Assembly: GCF_042665295.1 (NCBI RefSeq) | Contig: NZ_JBHTCO010000004.1 | Coordinates: 124,001-188,000, forward strand | Length of the DNA: 64,000 bases | Direction: 5' to 3' | Origin: Scopulibacillus_A cellulosilyticus | Lineage (GTDB): Bacteria > Bacillota > Bacilli > Bacillales > Sporolactobacillaceae | Shown here: positions 1 to 7,682 of the stretch, piece after piece | Position numbering within the stretch: position 1 is the stretch's first letter | Layout of the letters: each line of letters begins with the position of its first letter | Position numbers and translations under genes: made by a program | The notes under the pieces: generated by a model | Database searches by the model: none | What the model was told of the DNA's origin: nothing | The model's input: only the letters and a program-made list of their open reading frames with translations

Positions 1-500
1 GACAAGCAACGATTCCGATCGTTCATGCCATTAACAAGATAAGCCCTGTCGAATATGCGGAGATTGTAGCAACCATCTCAAGTAAAAGTGCAGGTCCCGG
101 AACCCGGGCAAATATTGACGAGTTTACGGAGACAACATCAAAAGGGATCGAAGAAATCGGCGGGGCAAAGAAAGGAAAAGCGATTATAATCCTTAACCCA
201 GCCGAACCGCCGATTCTGATGCGTGATACCGTGTACTGTCTCGTAAAAGAAGGCACGCTGAACAAGGCGGTCATCGAACAGTCTATTCAAAATATGGTGC
301 AAACTGTCCAGGCATATGTACCGGGATATCGTTTGCGTACGCTGCCTATTTTTGAGGGCAATAAAGTGACTGTATTTGTTGAAGTAGAAGGAGCGGGGGA
401 CTACCTCCCTAAATACTCCGGTAATTTAGATATTATGACCTCTTCAGCTGTTAAAGTGGCTGAAGAACTTGCCAAACATCAATTAGTGCAAAAGGCTTAA
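1..500 (+). CDS. dmpF: Acetaldehyde dehydrogenase (acylating), C-terminal part; 5' end outside window
   Basis: The reading frame is open from base 3 to the stop at 498-500, so about 165 C-terminal residues are present and the start lies left of the window. The family oxidises acetaldehyde to acetyl-CoA with NAD+ and CoA at the end of catechol meta-cleavage. The stretch SAGPGTRANIDEFTETT and the preceding ATIPIVHAI are characteristic of the DmpF/MhpF C-terminal domain, which also contacts the aldolase. The next gene encodes that aldolase (28 bp gap), supporting the channelling pair. An internal ATG at 219 is not the real start, since similarity runs upstream of it. Confidence 0.93.
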   Translation, partial: QATIPIVHAINKISPVEYAEIVATISSKSAGPGTRANIDEFTETTSKGIEEIGGAKKGKAIIILNPAEPPILMRDTVYCLVKEGTLNKAVIEQSIQNMVQTVQAYVPGYRLRTLPIFEGNKVTVFVEVEGAGDYLPKYSGNLDIMTSSAVKVAEELAKHQLVQKA

Positions 501-528
501 TGAACAAGTTGCGGAAAGGAGAATAAAA

Positions 529-1548
529 ATGGCAAAACAAGATGTCCTTATTACAGAAGTAGCGCTTCGTGACGGCAGCCATGCGATCAGACATCAGTAT
601 ACGGTTGATCAAGTGCTGCAAATTGCAAAGGCGTTAGACGAAGCTAATGTTCCATATATAGAAGTGACTCATGGGGACGGTCTTGCAGGGTCATCCCTGC
701 AATACGGGCTGTCGAAAACTGATGAAATGGCGCTGATTGAGGCAGCTGTGTCCGTTTGTCAAAATGCCAAGATAGCTGTGCTGCTTCTGCCGGGAATCGG
801 CACGGTAGAAGAGTTGAAGCAAGCGGCAAATATCGGAGCAAAGATGGCCCGGATCGCAACCCATGTCACCGAAGCCGATGTATCCAGACAGCACATTTCG
901 ATAGCCAAGGAATTAGGCATGGAGACAGTTGGCTTCTTGATGATGGCGCATATGGCACCCGCTCGTAAGTTAGTTGAACAGGCAAAGCTTATGGAAAGCT
1001 ACGGTGCAGATACGGTCTATGTCGTCGATTCAGCCGGGGCGCTGTTACCTCATCAAGTCAAAGAGCGGATCAAGGCGTTAAAAGAGAATATTCAGGTTAA
1101 TATTGGTTTTCATGGACACAATAACCTTTCTCTCGCCATGGCTAATACCTTAGCCGCTATCGAGGAAGGGGCAACAAGAATTGACGGCAGCGTTCGTTGT
1201 TTAGGAGCAGGTGCCGGGAATACTCAGACGGAAGTGTTAGTTTCAGTGCTTGACCGCTTAGGGATTGAAACCGGGATTGATATTTATAAAATGATGGATC
1301 TGGCAGAAGATATTGTAGCGCCAATTTTACCTAAACCTCAGGAAATTACTAAAGACAGCCTTGTCTTAGGATATGCAGGTGTTTATTCAAGCTTCTTGCT
1401 TCATGCACAAAAAGCGGCCAAACAATTCGAGGTCGATTCACGTGATATTTTAATAGAGCTCGGAAAACGAAAAGTCGTAGGCGGACAAGAAGACATGATC
1501 GTAGATGTCGCAGCTGAAATAGCCAAGAAACAGTCAGCGCCAGTTTAA
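529..1548 (+). CDS. dmpG: 4-hydroxy-2-oxovalerate aldolase
   Basis: This 339-residue protein has the family's usual length. It cleaves 4-hydroxy-2-oxovalerate to pyruvate and acetaldehyde, and the acetaldehyde is passed to the dehydrogenase encoded just upstream. The N-terminal VALRDGSHAIRHQYT carries the LRDG metal/substrate motif of the DRE-TIM metallolyases. GFHGHNN (about residues 196-202) supplies the two metal-binding histidines, and the C-terminal communication domain is present. The start ATG follows GGAAAGGAG. It lies in an operon with dmpF upstream and dmpH 11 bp downstream. Confidence 0.95.
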   Translation: MAKQDVLITEVALRDGSHAIRHQYTVDQVLQIAKALDEANVPYIEVTHGDGLAGSSLQYGLSKTDEMALIEAAVSVCQNAKIAVLLLPGIGTVEELKQAANIGAKMARIATHVTEADVSRQHISIAKELGMETVGFLMMAHMAPARKLVEQAKLMESYGADTVYVVDSAGALLPHQVKERIKALKENIQVNIGFHGHNNLSLAMANTLAAIEEGATRIDGSVRCLGAGAGNTQTEVLVSVLDRLGIETGIDIYKMMDLAEDIVAPILPKPQEITKDSLVLGYAGVYSSFLLHAQKAAKQFEVDSRDILIELGKRKVVGGQEDMIVDVAAEIAKKQSAPV

Positions 1549-1559
1549 GGAGGAAAGTA

Positions 1560-2336
1560 ATGATGGATTTACAAAAAATTGCGGAAGAGATCGATGCACA
1601 TCAAAGTTCAGGCAGGGAAATGGAGAAAATCACGCTTAGCCATCCAAATCTGAGTGTAGAGGAAGCTTATGATATTCAAAAACGGTGTGTCGACCTGGCT
1701 ATTGAACGTGGTGACCGGTTAATCGGCTGGAAAATGGGGCTAACGAGTAAACCTAAACAGGTCACAATGGGCGTAGAAGAACCGATTTACGGCAGACTCA
1801 CCCAATCAATGGAGCTGACTGAACCTGTTTTACGTCTGGAAGGACTAATCCATCCCCGCGTTGAGCCTGAGCTTGCTTTCGTTATAAAAAAAGAATTAGG
1901 CGGAGATAACATCACGCCCCGTGATGTCTGGTTAGCCACCGAATGTATTTTGCCGGCGGTCGAAGTGATTGACAGCCGCTATAAAAATTTCTCATTTACA
2001 CATATAGACGTCGTCGCTGATAACGCTTCATCCTCGAAATTCATCGTCGGCGATCAAGGGTTTTCACCATACCATACCGCTTGGGATGAAGTGGGCGTGT
2101 CGATGTATAAGAATGGTGAGGTTGTTCAGACAGGCGCAGGGGCAGCCATCCTCGGTCATCCGGTTCGATCTGTAGTAGAACTTGCCAAAATGCTTAGCCG
2201 CAGCGGCCTAACCATTCAGCCTGGCAATGTTATTTTAGCCGGGGCTGTCACAGATGCGGTGAGTGTCTCTGAAGGTGACCGGATCGAGGTTCAATATGAC
2301 CAGCTTGGATCACTTAAATTTAGTGTCAAGGCTTAA
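1560..2336 (+). CDS. dmpH: 4-oxalocrotonate (2-oxo-3-hexenedioate) decarboxylase
   Basis: The protein is 258 residues and belongs to the fumarylacetoacetase-like hydratase/decarboxylase family. In the oxidative branch of meta-cleavage it decarboxylates 2-oxo-3-hexenedioate to 2-hydroxypentadienoate. GWKMGLTSKPKQVTMGVEEP, EVIDSRYKNF and VVADNASSSKFI match the DmpH/XylI decarboxylase pattern better than the sister hydratase DmpE. The tautomerase gene directly downstream makes the same substrate, which supports the decarboxylase call. The RBS is AAGGAGGAAAG; two adjacent ATGs (1560, 1563) are possible starts. The hydratase DmpE is the main alternative. Confidence 0.85.
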   Translation: MMDLQKIAEEIDAHQSSGREMEKITLSHPNLSVEEAYDIQKRCVDLAIERGDRLIGWKMGLTSKPKQVTMGVEEPIYGRLTQSMELTEPVLRLEGLIHPRVEPELAFVIKKELGGDNITPRDVWLATECILPAVEVIDSRYKNFSFTHIDVVADNASSSKFIVGDQGFSPYHTAWDEVGVSMYKNGEVVQTGAGAAILGHPVRSVVELAKMLSRSGLTIQPGNVILAGAVTDAVSVSEGDRIEVQYDQLGSLKFSVKA

Positions 2337-2354
2337 CTTGGGGAGAATCTAGCT

Positions 2355-2561
2355 ATGCCGATAGCACATATTCATATTTTACAAGGACGCAGTCAAGAAC
2401 AGAAGAAACAATTGATTTGTGAAGTGACATCCGCTATTAGCCGGAGCCTTGATGCCAAGCCGGAGTCGATACGGGTGCTGTTGCATGAGACAGCAAGAGA
2501 ACATTGGGCGACCGGTGGGGTAACAAAGGCAGAGGAAGGGTCAGCCGGTAACGAAAGATAG
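2355..2561 (+). CDS. dmpI: 4-oxalocrotonate tautomerase
   Basis: This small 68-residue protein starts Met-Pro, so processing exposes the catalytic Pro1. Residues resembling the family's two substrate-binding arginines (GRS near 11-13, SIRV near 38-41) are visible. The family converts 2-hydroxymuconate to 2-oxo-3-hexenedioate, the substrate of the upstream decarboxylase. The last dozen residues are longer and more polar than the usual 60-63-residue enzyme, so the C-terminus may be a divergent extension. It is the last gene before the terminator at 2569. Confidence 0.85.
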   Translation: MPIAHIHILQGRSQEQKKQLICEVTSAISRSLDAKPESIRVLLHETAREHWATGGVTKAEEGSAGNER

Positions 2562-2568
2562 ATTAATT

Positions 2569-2600
2569 GGGGCGGGACAAAGAAAACCCCGCCTCTTTTA
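2569..2600 (+). terminator. Rho-independent terminator of the meta-cleavage operon
   Basis: GGCGGG (2571-2576) pairs with CCCGCC (2588-2593) across an A-rich loop, followed by CTTTTAAT. It lies 10 bp after the tautomerase stop. Confidence 0.8.
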
Positions 2601-2864
2601 ATCTTGTAGACTAGTAAAGTTTATAAAAATAAACTTTGGATAGATAATTGGAAATAATCCAAATGGATTGATAAATTCATAGAAAATACATAGACAAAGC
2701 ATTATAATGAATATAGTGTCAAAACAAATTTGGAGGTGAGTGATTTTAAATTATTAATGATAAATTTATCGTATAAATGAAGTATATCGTAATCACTTCA
2801 GATTGGGATAACGGTTTGAATTTGTGCTGAATACTCTTAGAACAAAGGAAGGGGAAAAGCAAAA
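2601..2864. other. AT-rich intergenic region upstream of the first IclR gene
   Basis: No gene is seen. It contains the leader block at 2788-2838 that is shared with the second IclR gene, and an RBS (AAAGGAAGGGG) just before the GTG start. Confidence 0.6.
2788..2864 (+). repeat. Leader block of IclR gene 1, duplicated before IclR gene 2
   Basis: CGTAATCACTT at 2788-2798 and GCTGAATACTCTT at 2826-2838 recur at 6091-6101 and 6129-6141 with the same spacing, each followed by a GGGGAAAAG-type RBS. The conserved non-coding blocks are candidate operator or promoter elements. Confidence 0.7.
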
Positions 2865-3617
2865 GTGATTTCGACAGTTCATAAAATCGCAAACATATTA
2901 AATTGCTTTACGCCTGATGAACCAGCATTAGGAAACTTAGAGATTGCCTCAAAACTGGGTATGAATCCGAGTACGGTCCATCATTTACTTCGCTCGCTTC
3001 TTGAGGAAGGTTTATTGATTAAAGACCGCAAGAATAAATACAGACTTGGATGGAAACTTTTAGAGCTGGGCAATCAAGTGATGTACCAGCAGGATATTTA
3101 TAATGAAGCCATACCTATGGTTCAAGAATTAATCAAGAGTTTCAACAGCATTGTTCATATTGGCATGTTGGATGAAAAGGGGCAATTTATTTTTGTTATG
3201 AAGTCTTCATCAAAGCATGCAATTCAGGTGCCTACATACATCGGTGCCAGGAAACCGACTTATTGCTTCAGTACGGGAAAAATATTGCTATCATTTAATC
3301 CATCATTAGTAGAGCCTACAATTAATAAGGGATTATTGCCGCGTGGACCTAATACGATTACGACCATAGACAAGTTAGAGACTGAGCTTAGCGATGTACG
3401 GAATAAGGGGTATTCGGTAAGCGATAATGAAAATGAATTTGGCGTATACGGCATCGCAGCCCCTATTCGATCCTATACAGGAAAAACCATTGCCGCACTT
3501 AATATGGTAGGCCCAGCCTCTTATATGCAAGGAAGCGAGAGGCAAGTGATGATTAAGAGTGTCATAAATACTGCGCAATCTATTTCAAGGGAATTGGGAT
3601 ATATTGAAGCAATATGA
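2865..3617 (+). CDS. IclR-family transcriptional regulator (copy 1)
   Basis: The protein is 250 residues. An N-terminal winged helix-turn-helix (LGNLEIASKLGMNPSTVHHLLRSL, about residues 22-45) is followed by an IclR effector domain with GYSVSDNENEFGVYGIAAPI. IclR proteins commonly control aromatic catabolism, which fits the genes on both sides. The start is GTG with RBS AAAGGAAGGGG. It is closely similar to the protein at 6165-6917, including identical stretches such as CFTPDEPALGNLEIA and VHIGMLDEKGQFIFVMKSSS, so the pair arose by recent duplication. The effector is unknown. Confidence 0.9.
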   Translation: MISTVHKIANILNCFTPDEPALGNLEIASKLGMNPSTVHHLLRSLLEEGLLIKDRKNKYRLGWKLLELGNQVMYQQDIYNEAIPMVQELIKSFNSIVHIGMLDEKGQFIFVMKSSSKHAIQVPTYIGARKPTYCFSTGKILLSFNPSLVEPTINKGLLPRGPNTITTIDKLETELSDVRNKGYSVSDNENEFGVYGIAAPIRSYTGKTIAALNMVGPASYMQGSERQVMIKSVINTAQSISRELGYIEAI

Positions 3618-3668
3618 AAGCGCTGACATTTTTTTAAAAGCAATACTAAATTAAAAATAGATTTTTAA

Positions 3669-3700
3669 ACCGCAAAGACAAATGTTCTTGCGGTTTTTTT
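3669..3700 (+). terminator. Terminator after IclR copy 1
   Basis: ACCGCAA (3669-3675) pairs with TTGCGGT (3688-3694), followed by a run of T. Confidence 0.8.
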
Positions 3701-3836
3701 AATGAATTTTATAAAAAGTTATATGGGTTTCATATTATGAAATAATCAGATAAATGGATTCGGTTTATTCTATATAGTTTTAATTGTAGAGAAAATAGAA
3801 TTTGGACTTTAGTTATTTTGGAGGTGACCGTAATAG

Positions 3837-4328
3837 ATGAATAATGTACGAGAATTAAGAAATTGTTTTGGGCGGTTTGCGACAGGTGTTACGGTTGTTA
3901 CTTGGTTTGGGGATAATGGACAACGATATGGCATTACTGTCAATTCGTTTACTTCTGTATCATTAGATCCTCCGCTTGTACTTATTTCTATCGACCGCAA
4001 AGCTAATTCTTATAATTCCTTGAAGGGGCGTTCGTTTGTTATTAACATTTTGTCAAAAGATCAGGAAGTTTTGGCTTGGCAATTTGCAGGACGAGAGCAG
4101 CAAGGTCTTACTGTTGAATGGGAGGATTCATCTATTGGCCCTAAGTTAAAAGATGCTTTAGCAACGATAGAATGCGAGCCTTGGGAAGAATATGACGGCG
4201 GAGACCATGCCCTCTATATTGGACGTGTTCAAGACTTTTCTTACAATAACGGAGAAGGTTTGTTGTTTTTCCAAGGTAAGTTCTTGCAAACAAAAGAAAT
4301 TGAAAATAGGGTAAAAGAACAGGTATAG
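3837..4328 (+). CDS. Flavin reductase component of a two-component monooxygenase
   Basis: This 163-residue protein belongs to the flavin reductase (FMN-binding split-barrel) family. FGRFATGVTVVTW and GITVNSFTSVSLDPPLVLIS are the typical N-terminal blocks, and GDHALYIGRV is the conserved C-terminal histidine region. It supplies reduced flavin from NAD(P)H to a partner oxygenase. The partner gene starts 11 bp after its stop. RBS GGAGGTGACC precedes the ATG. Homologous pairs are known for 4-hydroxyphenylacetate and phenol hydroxylases (HpaBC, PheA1/PheA2); the substrate here is not visible from sequence. Confidence 0.92.
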   Translation: MNNVRELRNCFGRFATGVTVVTWFGDNGQRYGITVNSFTSVSLDPPLVLISIDRKANSYNSLKGRSFVINILSKDQEVLAWQFAGREQQGLTVEWEDSSIGPKLKDALATIECEPWEEYDGGDHALYIGRVQDFSYNNGEGLLFFQGKFLQTKEIENRVKEQV

Positions 4329-4339
4329 GGGGAGCAAAT

Positions 4340-5824
4340 ATGGGTATACGAACAGGTGCACAGTATATTAATGGGTTAAAATCCCGCCAGCCGGAAGTTT
4401 GGATGTCGGGCAGAAAGGTTACAGATTTAGTTAACGAACCCGTATTTCAACAGCCGATTCGCGAGATTGCCAGATTATATGATATGCAGCACGATCCGGA
4501 GTATAGCGACAAAATCACGCATATTTGTGAGGAAACCGGTGAAAGGGTGTCCAATGCGTTTTTAATTCCAAAGAGTTTCGAAGATTTACAGGCACGAAGA
4601 GCATTATTTGAAACTTGGGCGAAAGAAAACTTTGGACTAATGGGAAGAACGCCTGACTTTTTGAATGTAACAGTCAGCTCAATGGCAAGCAATGCAGCAT
4701 TCTTTGAAAAGTATAACCCGGATTGGGCAAAAAATATTCAAAACTACTATAAATATATTCGGGATAATGACTTGTTCTTAACACACGCCATTGTAAATCC
4801 TCAAAACGACCGGAGCAAGGCGTCTCATGAGCAAAAGGAGACTTTTACCCACTTAGGGCTTGTGAAAGAAACGCCTGAAGGCATTATTGTTAGAGGAGCA
4901 AAAATGCTTGCGACACTGGCACCTATAACAGATGAAGTTATTGTGTATTCATTTCCAGGTTTTAAACCGAGAGACGAACGTTACGCATTATCGTTTGCAA
5001 TTCCTATAGACACACCGGGATTAAGGCTTCTGTGCCGGGAACCGATGCAAGACGGCACACGCTCACTATTCGATCATCCTTTGGCATCAAGATTTGAGGA
5101 AATGGACGCCATATTAGTCTTTCACGATGTGCTTGTTCCATGGGATCGCGTCTTTATGCACAGTAATGTTGAAGCAGCAAACCAATTATATTCACAAACA
5201 GGTTTGATGCAATCGACACATCAAAATGGTGTCAGAGGGCTTACAAAACTATCATTTGCGATGGAAATTGCAGCCAGATTAGCTGATGCGATTGGCGTCG
5301 ACGGCTATCTTAATGTACAAACTCAGCTTGGTGAATTAGTACAGTCTGTTGAAGTGATAAGGGCTTTATTACGTGTTTCAGAATACGAATATGTAACAAC
5401 GCCGCACGGAGAAGTTATTCCTGCAGGCATTCCCCTTGAAACAATTCGCGGCATGCTGCCAAAGATGTATCCACGGGCCATAGAAATCATCCAAACAATC
5501 GGAGCGGGCGGTTTGCTTATGATGCCATCCGGCGACGATTTCGAGAATGAAGAATTGCGTGATGATATGGATCGCTATTATGGCGGACGTTCCGGTGTAT
5601 CTGCATATGATCGGATCCGTTTGTTTAAACTGGCATGGGATTTATGCGGTGAAGGTTTTGGTCAAAGATTAGTGCAATATGAGCGGTATTATTCTGGAGA
5701 TCCGGTAAGAAAACTTGGCATGTTTTATAGCAATTTTAAGCGGCAGCATTCATTTAAATTGGTTGATGATGCACTGAACGGAGCGCTTAAAGCGCAGAAA
5801 GAGCCCGTTGGCACTCAGGATTAA
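4340..5824 (+). CDS. HpaB-family FADH2-dependent aromatic monooxygenase
   Basis: The 494-residue protein has the length and blocks of the 4-hydroxyphenylacetate 3-monooxygenase oxygenase family: MGIRTGAQYINGL at the N-terminus, FLTHAIVNPQNDRSK (about 151-165), RGAKMLATLAP, and RYYGGRSGVSAYDRIRLFKL near residue 415. These enzymes use FADH2 delivered by a separate reductase, here the gene just upstream, to hydroxylate a phenol. Given the lower meta pathway at 1-2561, a phenol-to-catechol or comparable ring-hydroxylating role is likely. 4-hydroxyphenylacetate, chlorophenols or pyrrole carboxylate are alternatives within the family. Confidence 0.9.
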   Translation: MGIRTGAQYINGLKSRQPEVWMSGRKVTDLVNEPVFQQPIREIARLYDMQHDPEYSDKITHICEETGERVSNAFLIPKSFEDLQARRALFETWAKENFGLMGRTPDFLNVTVSSMASNAAFFEKYNPDWAKNIQNYYKYIRDNDLFLTHAIVNPQNDRSKASHEQKETFTHLGLVKETPEGIIVRGAKMLATLAPITDEVIVYSFPGFKPRDERYALSFAIPIDTPGLRLLCREPMQDGTRSLFDHPLASRFEEMDAILVFHDVLVPWDRVFMHSNVEAANQLYSQTGLMQSTHQNGVRGLTKLSFAMEIAARLADAIGVDGYLNVQTQLGELVQSVEVIRALLRVSEYEYVTTPHGEVIPAGIPLETIRGMLPKMYPRAIEIIQTIGAGGLLMMPSGDDFENEELRDDMDRYYGGRSGVSAYDRIRLFKLAWDLCGEGFGQRLVQYERYYSGDPVRKLGMFYSNFKRQHSFKLVDDALNGALKAQKEPVGTQD

Positions 5825-5903
5825 TGATAAATGACTTTTATGAAAATCCGTAAGCGCTTTATATAACATTAGACTGAAAAATAAATATTATAGTTTTTAG
5901 AGA

Positions 5904-5945
5904 TGCGGGACTAAGATTAAGATCATGATGTCCCGCACTTTTTAT
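5904..5945 (+). terminator. Terminator after the monooxygenase gene
   Basis: TGCGGGAC (5904-5911) pairs with GTCCCGCA (5930-5937), followed by CTTTTTAT. Confidence 0.85.
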
Positions 5946-6090
5946 ATTAAGCTAAGCTCTCCGTTTATTAATTAAAAAGAGAATAAGGACTTAGTGTTAG
6001 AAAATAGGAAATTTTAGTATTATAATAAAAATACATAGTGTTAAAGAATTTTAAGTGTCAACTGATTAACAGGCTGTTCATTAAAGAATT

Positions 6091-6164
6091 CGTAATCACT
6101 TTAATTTTTGATGATTATTCCAGTTTGCGCTGAATACTCTTGAAAAAGGCAGGGGAAAAGGAAA
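6091..6164 (+). repeat. Leader block of IclR gene 2 (copy of 2788-2864)
   Basis: It has the same two motifs at the same 28 bp spacing as in front of copy 1, ending in a GGGGAAAAG RBS. Confidence 0.7.
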
Positions 6165-6917
6165 GTGATTTCGACGGTCCACAAAATTGCTAAAATATTA
6201 AATTGCTTTACACCGGATGAACCGGCGTTGGGTAATTTAGAAATTGCTACAAAACTTGGTATGAACCCCAGTACGGTCCATCACTTGCTTCGCTCGCTTC
6301 TTGAAGAAGGATTTTTAATTAAAGACAGCAGGAATAAATATAGACTTGGATGGACATTGTTTGGGTTAGGCAACCAAGTCATGTATCAACAAGAAATATA
6401 TAATAAGGCCAATCCCTTAGTCCAAGAATTGATTAATAGTTTTAATAGCGTCGTACATATTGGCATGTTGGATGAAAAGGGACAATTTATTTTTGTTATG
6501 AAGTCATCATCAAAGCATGCCGATGAGGTGCACACGTATATTGGTTTAAGAAAACCGACGTATTGTTACAGTACGGGAAAAATATTACTCGCATTTAACC
6601 CGTCATTAGTCCAACCTACTATTGCCAATGGACTGATAAAGTGGGGACCTAATACAATTACAAGACATGACAGACTGAAAGAAGAGCTTAATAATGTACG
6701 AGAAAAAGGATATTCGATATGTAATAATGAAAATGAATTGGGGGACTATGGTATCGCAGCCCCTATTCGATCTTATTCAGGGAAAATCATTGCTGCTTTC
6801 AATATGGTTGGCCCCCCTTCTTACATGCAAGGCAGAGAAAAACAAATCATGATTCAAAGTGTCATAAAGACTGCTCAATCAATTTCTAAAGAATTGGGAT
6901 ATATTGAAGTTTTGTGA
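6165..6917 (+). CDS. IclR-family transcriptional regulator (copy 2)
   Basis: This 250-residue paralogue of the protein at 2865-3617 has the same architecture: HTH LGNLEIATKLGMNPSTVHHL and effector domain with YGIAAPIRSYSG. Differences concentrate in the effector domain (for example HADEVHTYIGLRKPTYCYS against HAIQVPTYIGARKPTYCFS). This suggests the two copies kept the DNA site but diverged in ligand response. GTG start. It stands alone between two terminators. Confidence 0.9.
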   Translation: MISTVHKIAKILNCFTPDEPALGNLEIATKLGMNPSTVHHLLRSLLEEGFLIKDSRNKYRLGWTLFGLGNQVMYQQEIYNKANPLVQELINSFNSVVHIGMLDEKGQFIFVMKSSSKHADEVHTYIGLRKPTYCYSTGKILLAFNPSLVQPTIANGLIKWGPNTITRHDRLKEELNNVREKGYSICNNENELGDYGIAAPIRSYSGKIIAAFNMVGPPSYMQGREKQIMIQSVIKTAQSISKELGYIEVL

Positions 6918-6961
6918 AAGCGCAATCATATAAAAAGATTAAAAAATAAATAAGTATACAT

Positions 6962-6996
6962 AACCACAAGAAAATTGTTTTCTTGTGGTTTTTTGT
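6962..6996 (+). terminator. Strong terminator after IclR copy 2
   Basis: A perfect 13 bp stem (6962-6974 with 6978-6990) has a 3-nt loop and is followed by TTTTG. Confidence 0.9.
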
Positions 6997-7118
6997 CTTA
7001 TTGAATATTTGATGGAAAATAATGAAATTTGCATTTTATAAAAATTATGATAAACTAAAAATAATTAAAGTAAATACTAAAAAATTTCATTATACTGTAA
7101 ATTGAAAGGGCATTCATT

Positions 7119-7664
7119 ATGGATGACATTAATAAAAAGATCAAAAACATTCGTCAACAAAAAGGCTTAACGCTTAAAGATTTAAGCGAAAAAACCGGTT
7201 TATCTATCAGTTTTCTTTCCCAGGTTGAAAGGGGAACTTCTTCATTAGCGGTTACATCTTTAAAAAAGATTTCTGATGCACTGGAAGTTAACATCGCTTA
7301 TTTTTTTGAAAACTATCAATCTAATCATAATTACGTTGTCAAATCAGGTAACCGGAGCGAGTTTAATATTGAAGGCTCAAAACCGACTTATGCCCGTTTA
7401 AACGGTGAATTTACCGGCAGGTCTCTTGAACCGATGCTTGTCAAGATGGCCCCTAAGCAGGAACGTTCACAAATCCTGAGGCATCCCGGTGAGGAATTTT
7501 ATTATGTGTTAAAAGGGGCCGCATTGTTCTATGTGAACGATAAAGAATATTTTATCCGGGAAGGTGACACAATTCATTTTCCTTCTAATGAGCCGCATTG
7601 CTCAGAAAATCCGTTAGATGAGGAAACTATTTTACTTTCCATCTTAACACCAGTGATATTTTAA
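7119..7664 (+). CDS. XRE-family regulator with C-terminal cupin domain
   Basis: This 181-residue protein has an N-terminal lambda-repressor-type HTH (IRQQKGLTLKDLSEKTGLSI, about residues 10-29, then SFLSQVERGTSS). The C-terminal cupin_2 domain contains HPGEEFYYVLKG and EGDTIHFPSNEPH, the usual metal/ligand-binding histidines. Such PuuR-type regulators sense small metabolites and control adjacent catabolic operons. It is the first gene of a co-directional block with the hydantoinase-like genes (18 bp gap), so it is probably the local regulator. Confidence 0.9.
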   Translation: MDDINKKIKNIRQQKGLTLKDLSEKTGLSISFLSQVERGTSSLAVTSLKKISDALEVNIAYFFENYQSNHNYVVKSGNRSEFNIEGSKPTYARLNGEFTGRSLEPMLVKMAPKQERSQILRHPGEEFYYVLKGAALFYVNDKEYFIREGDTIHFPSNEPHCSENPLDEETILLSILTPVIF

Positions 7665-7682
7665 TTTACAAGGGGGATTCTT

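Larger units (their letters stand above)
5825..6164. other. Intergenic region between the monooxygenase and IclR copy 2
   Basis: It contains the terminator at 5904-5945 and the duplicated IclR leader block at 6091-6141. No coding sequence is evident. Confidence 0.6.
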
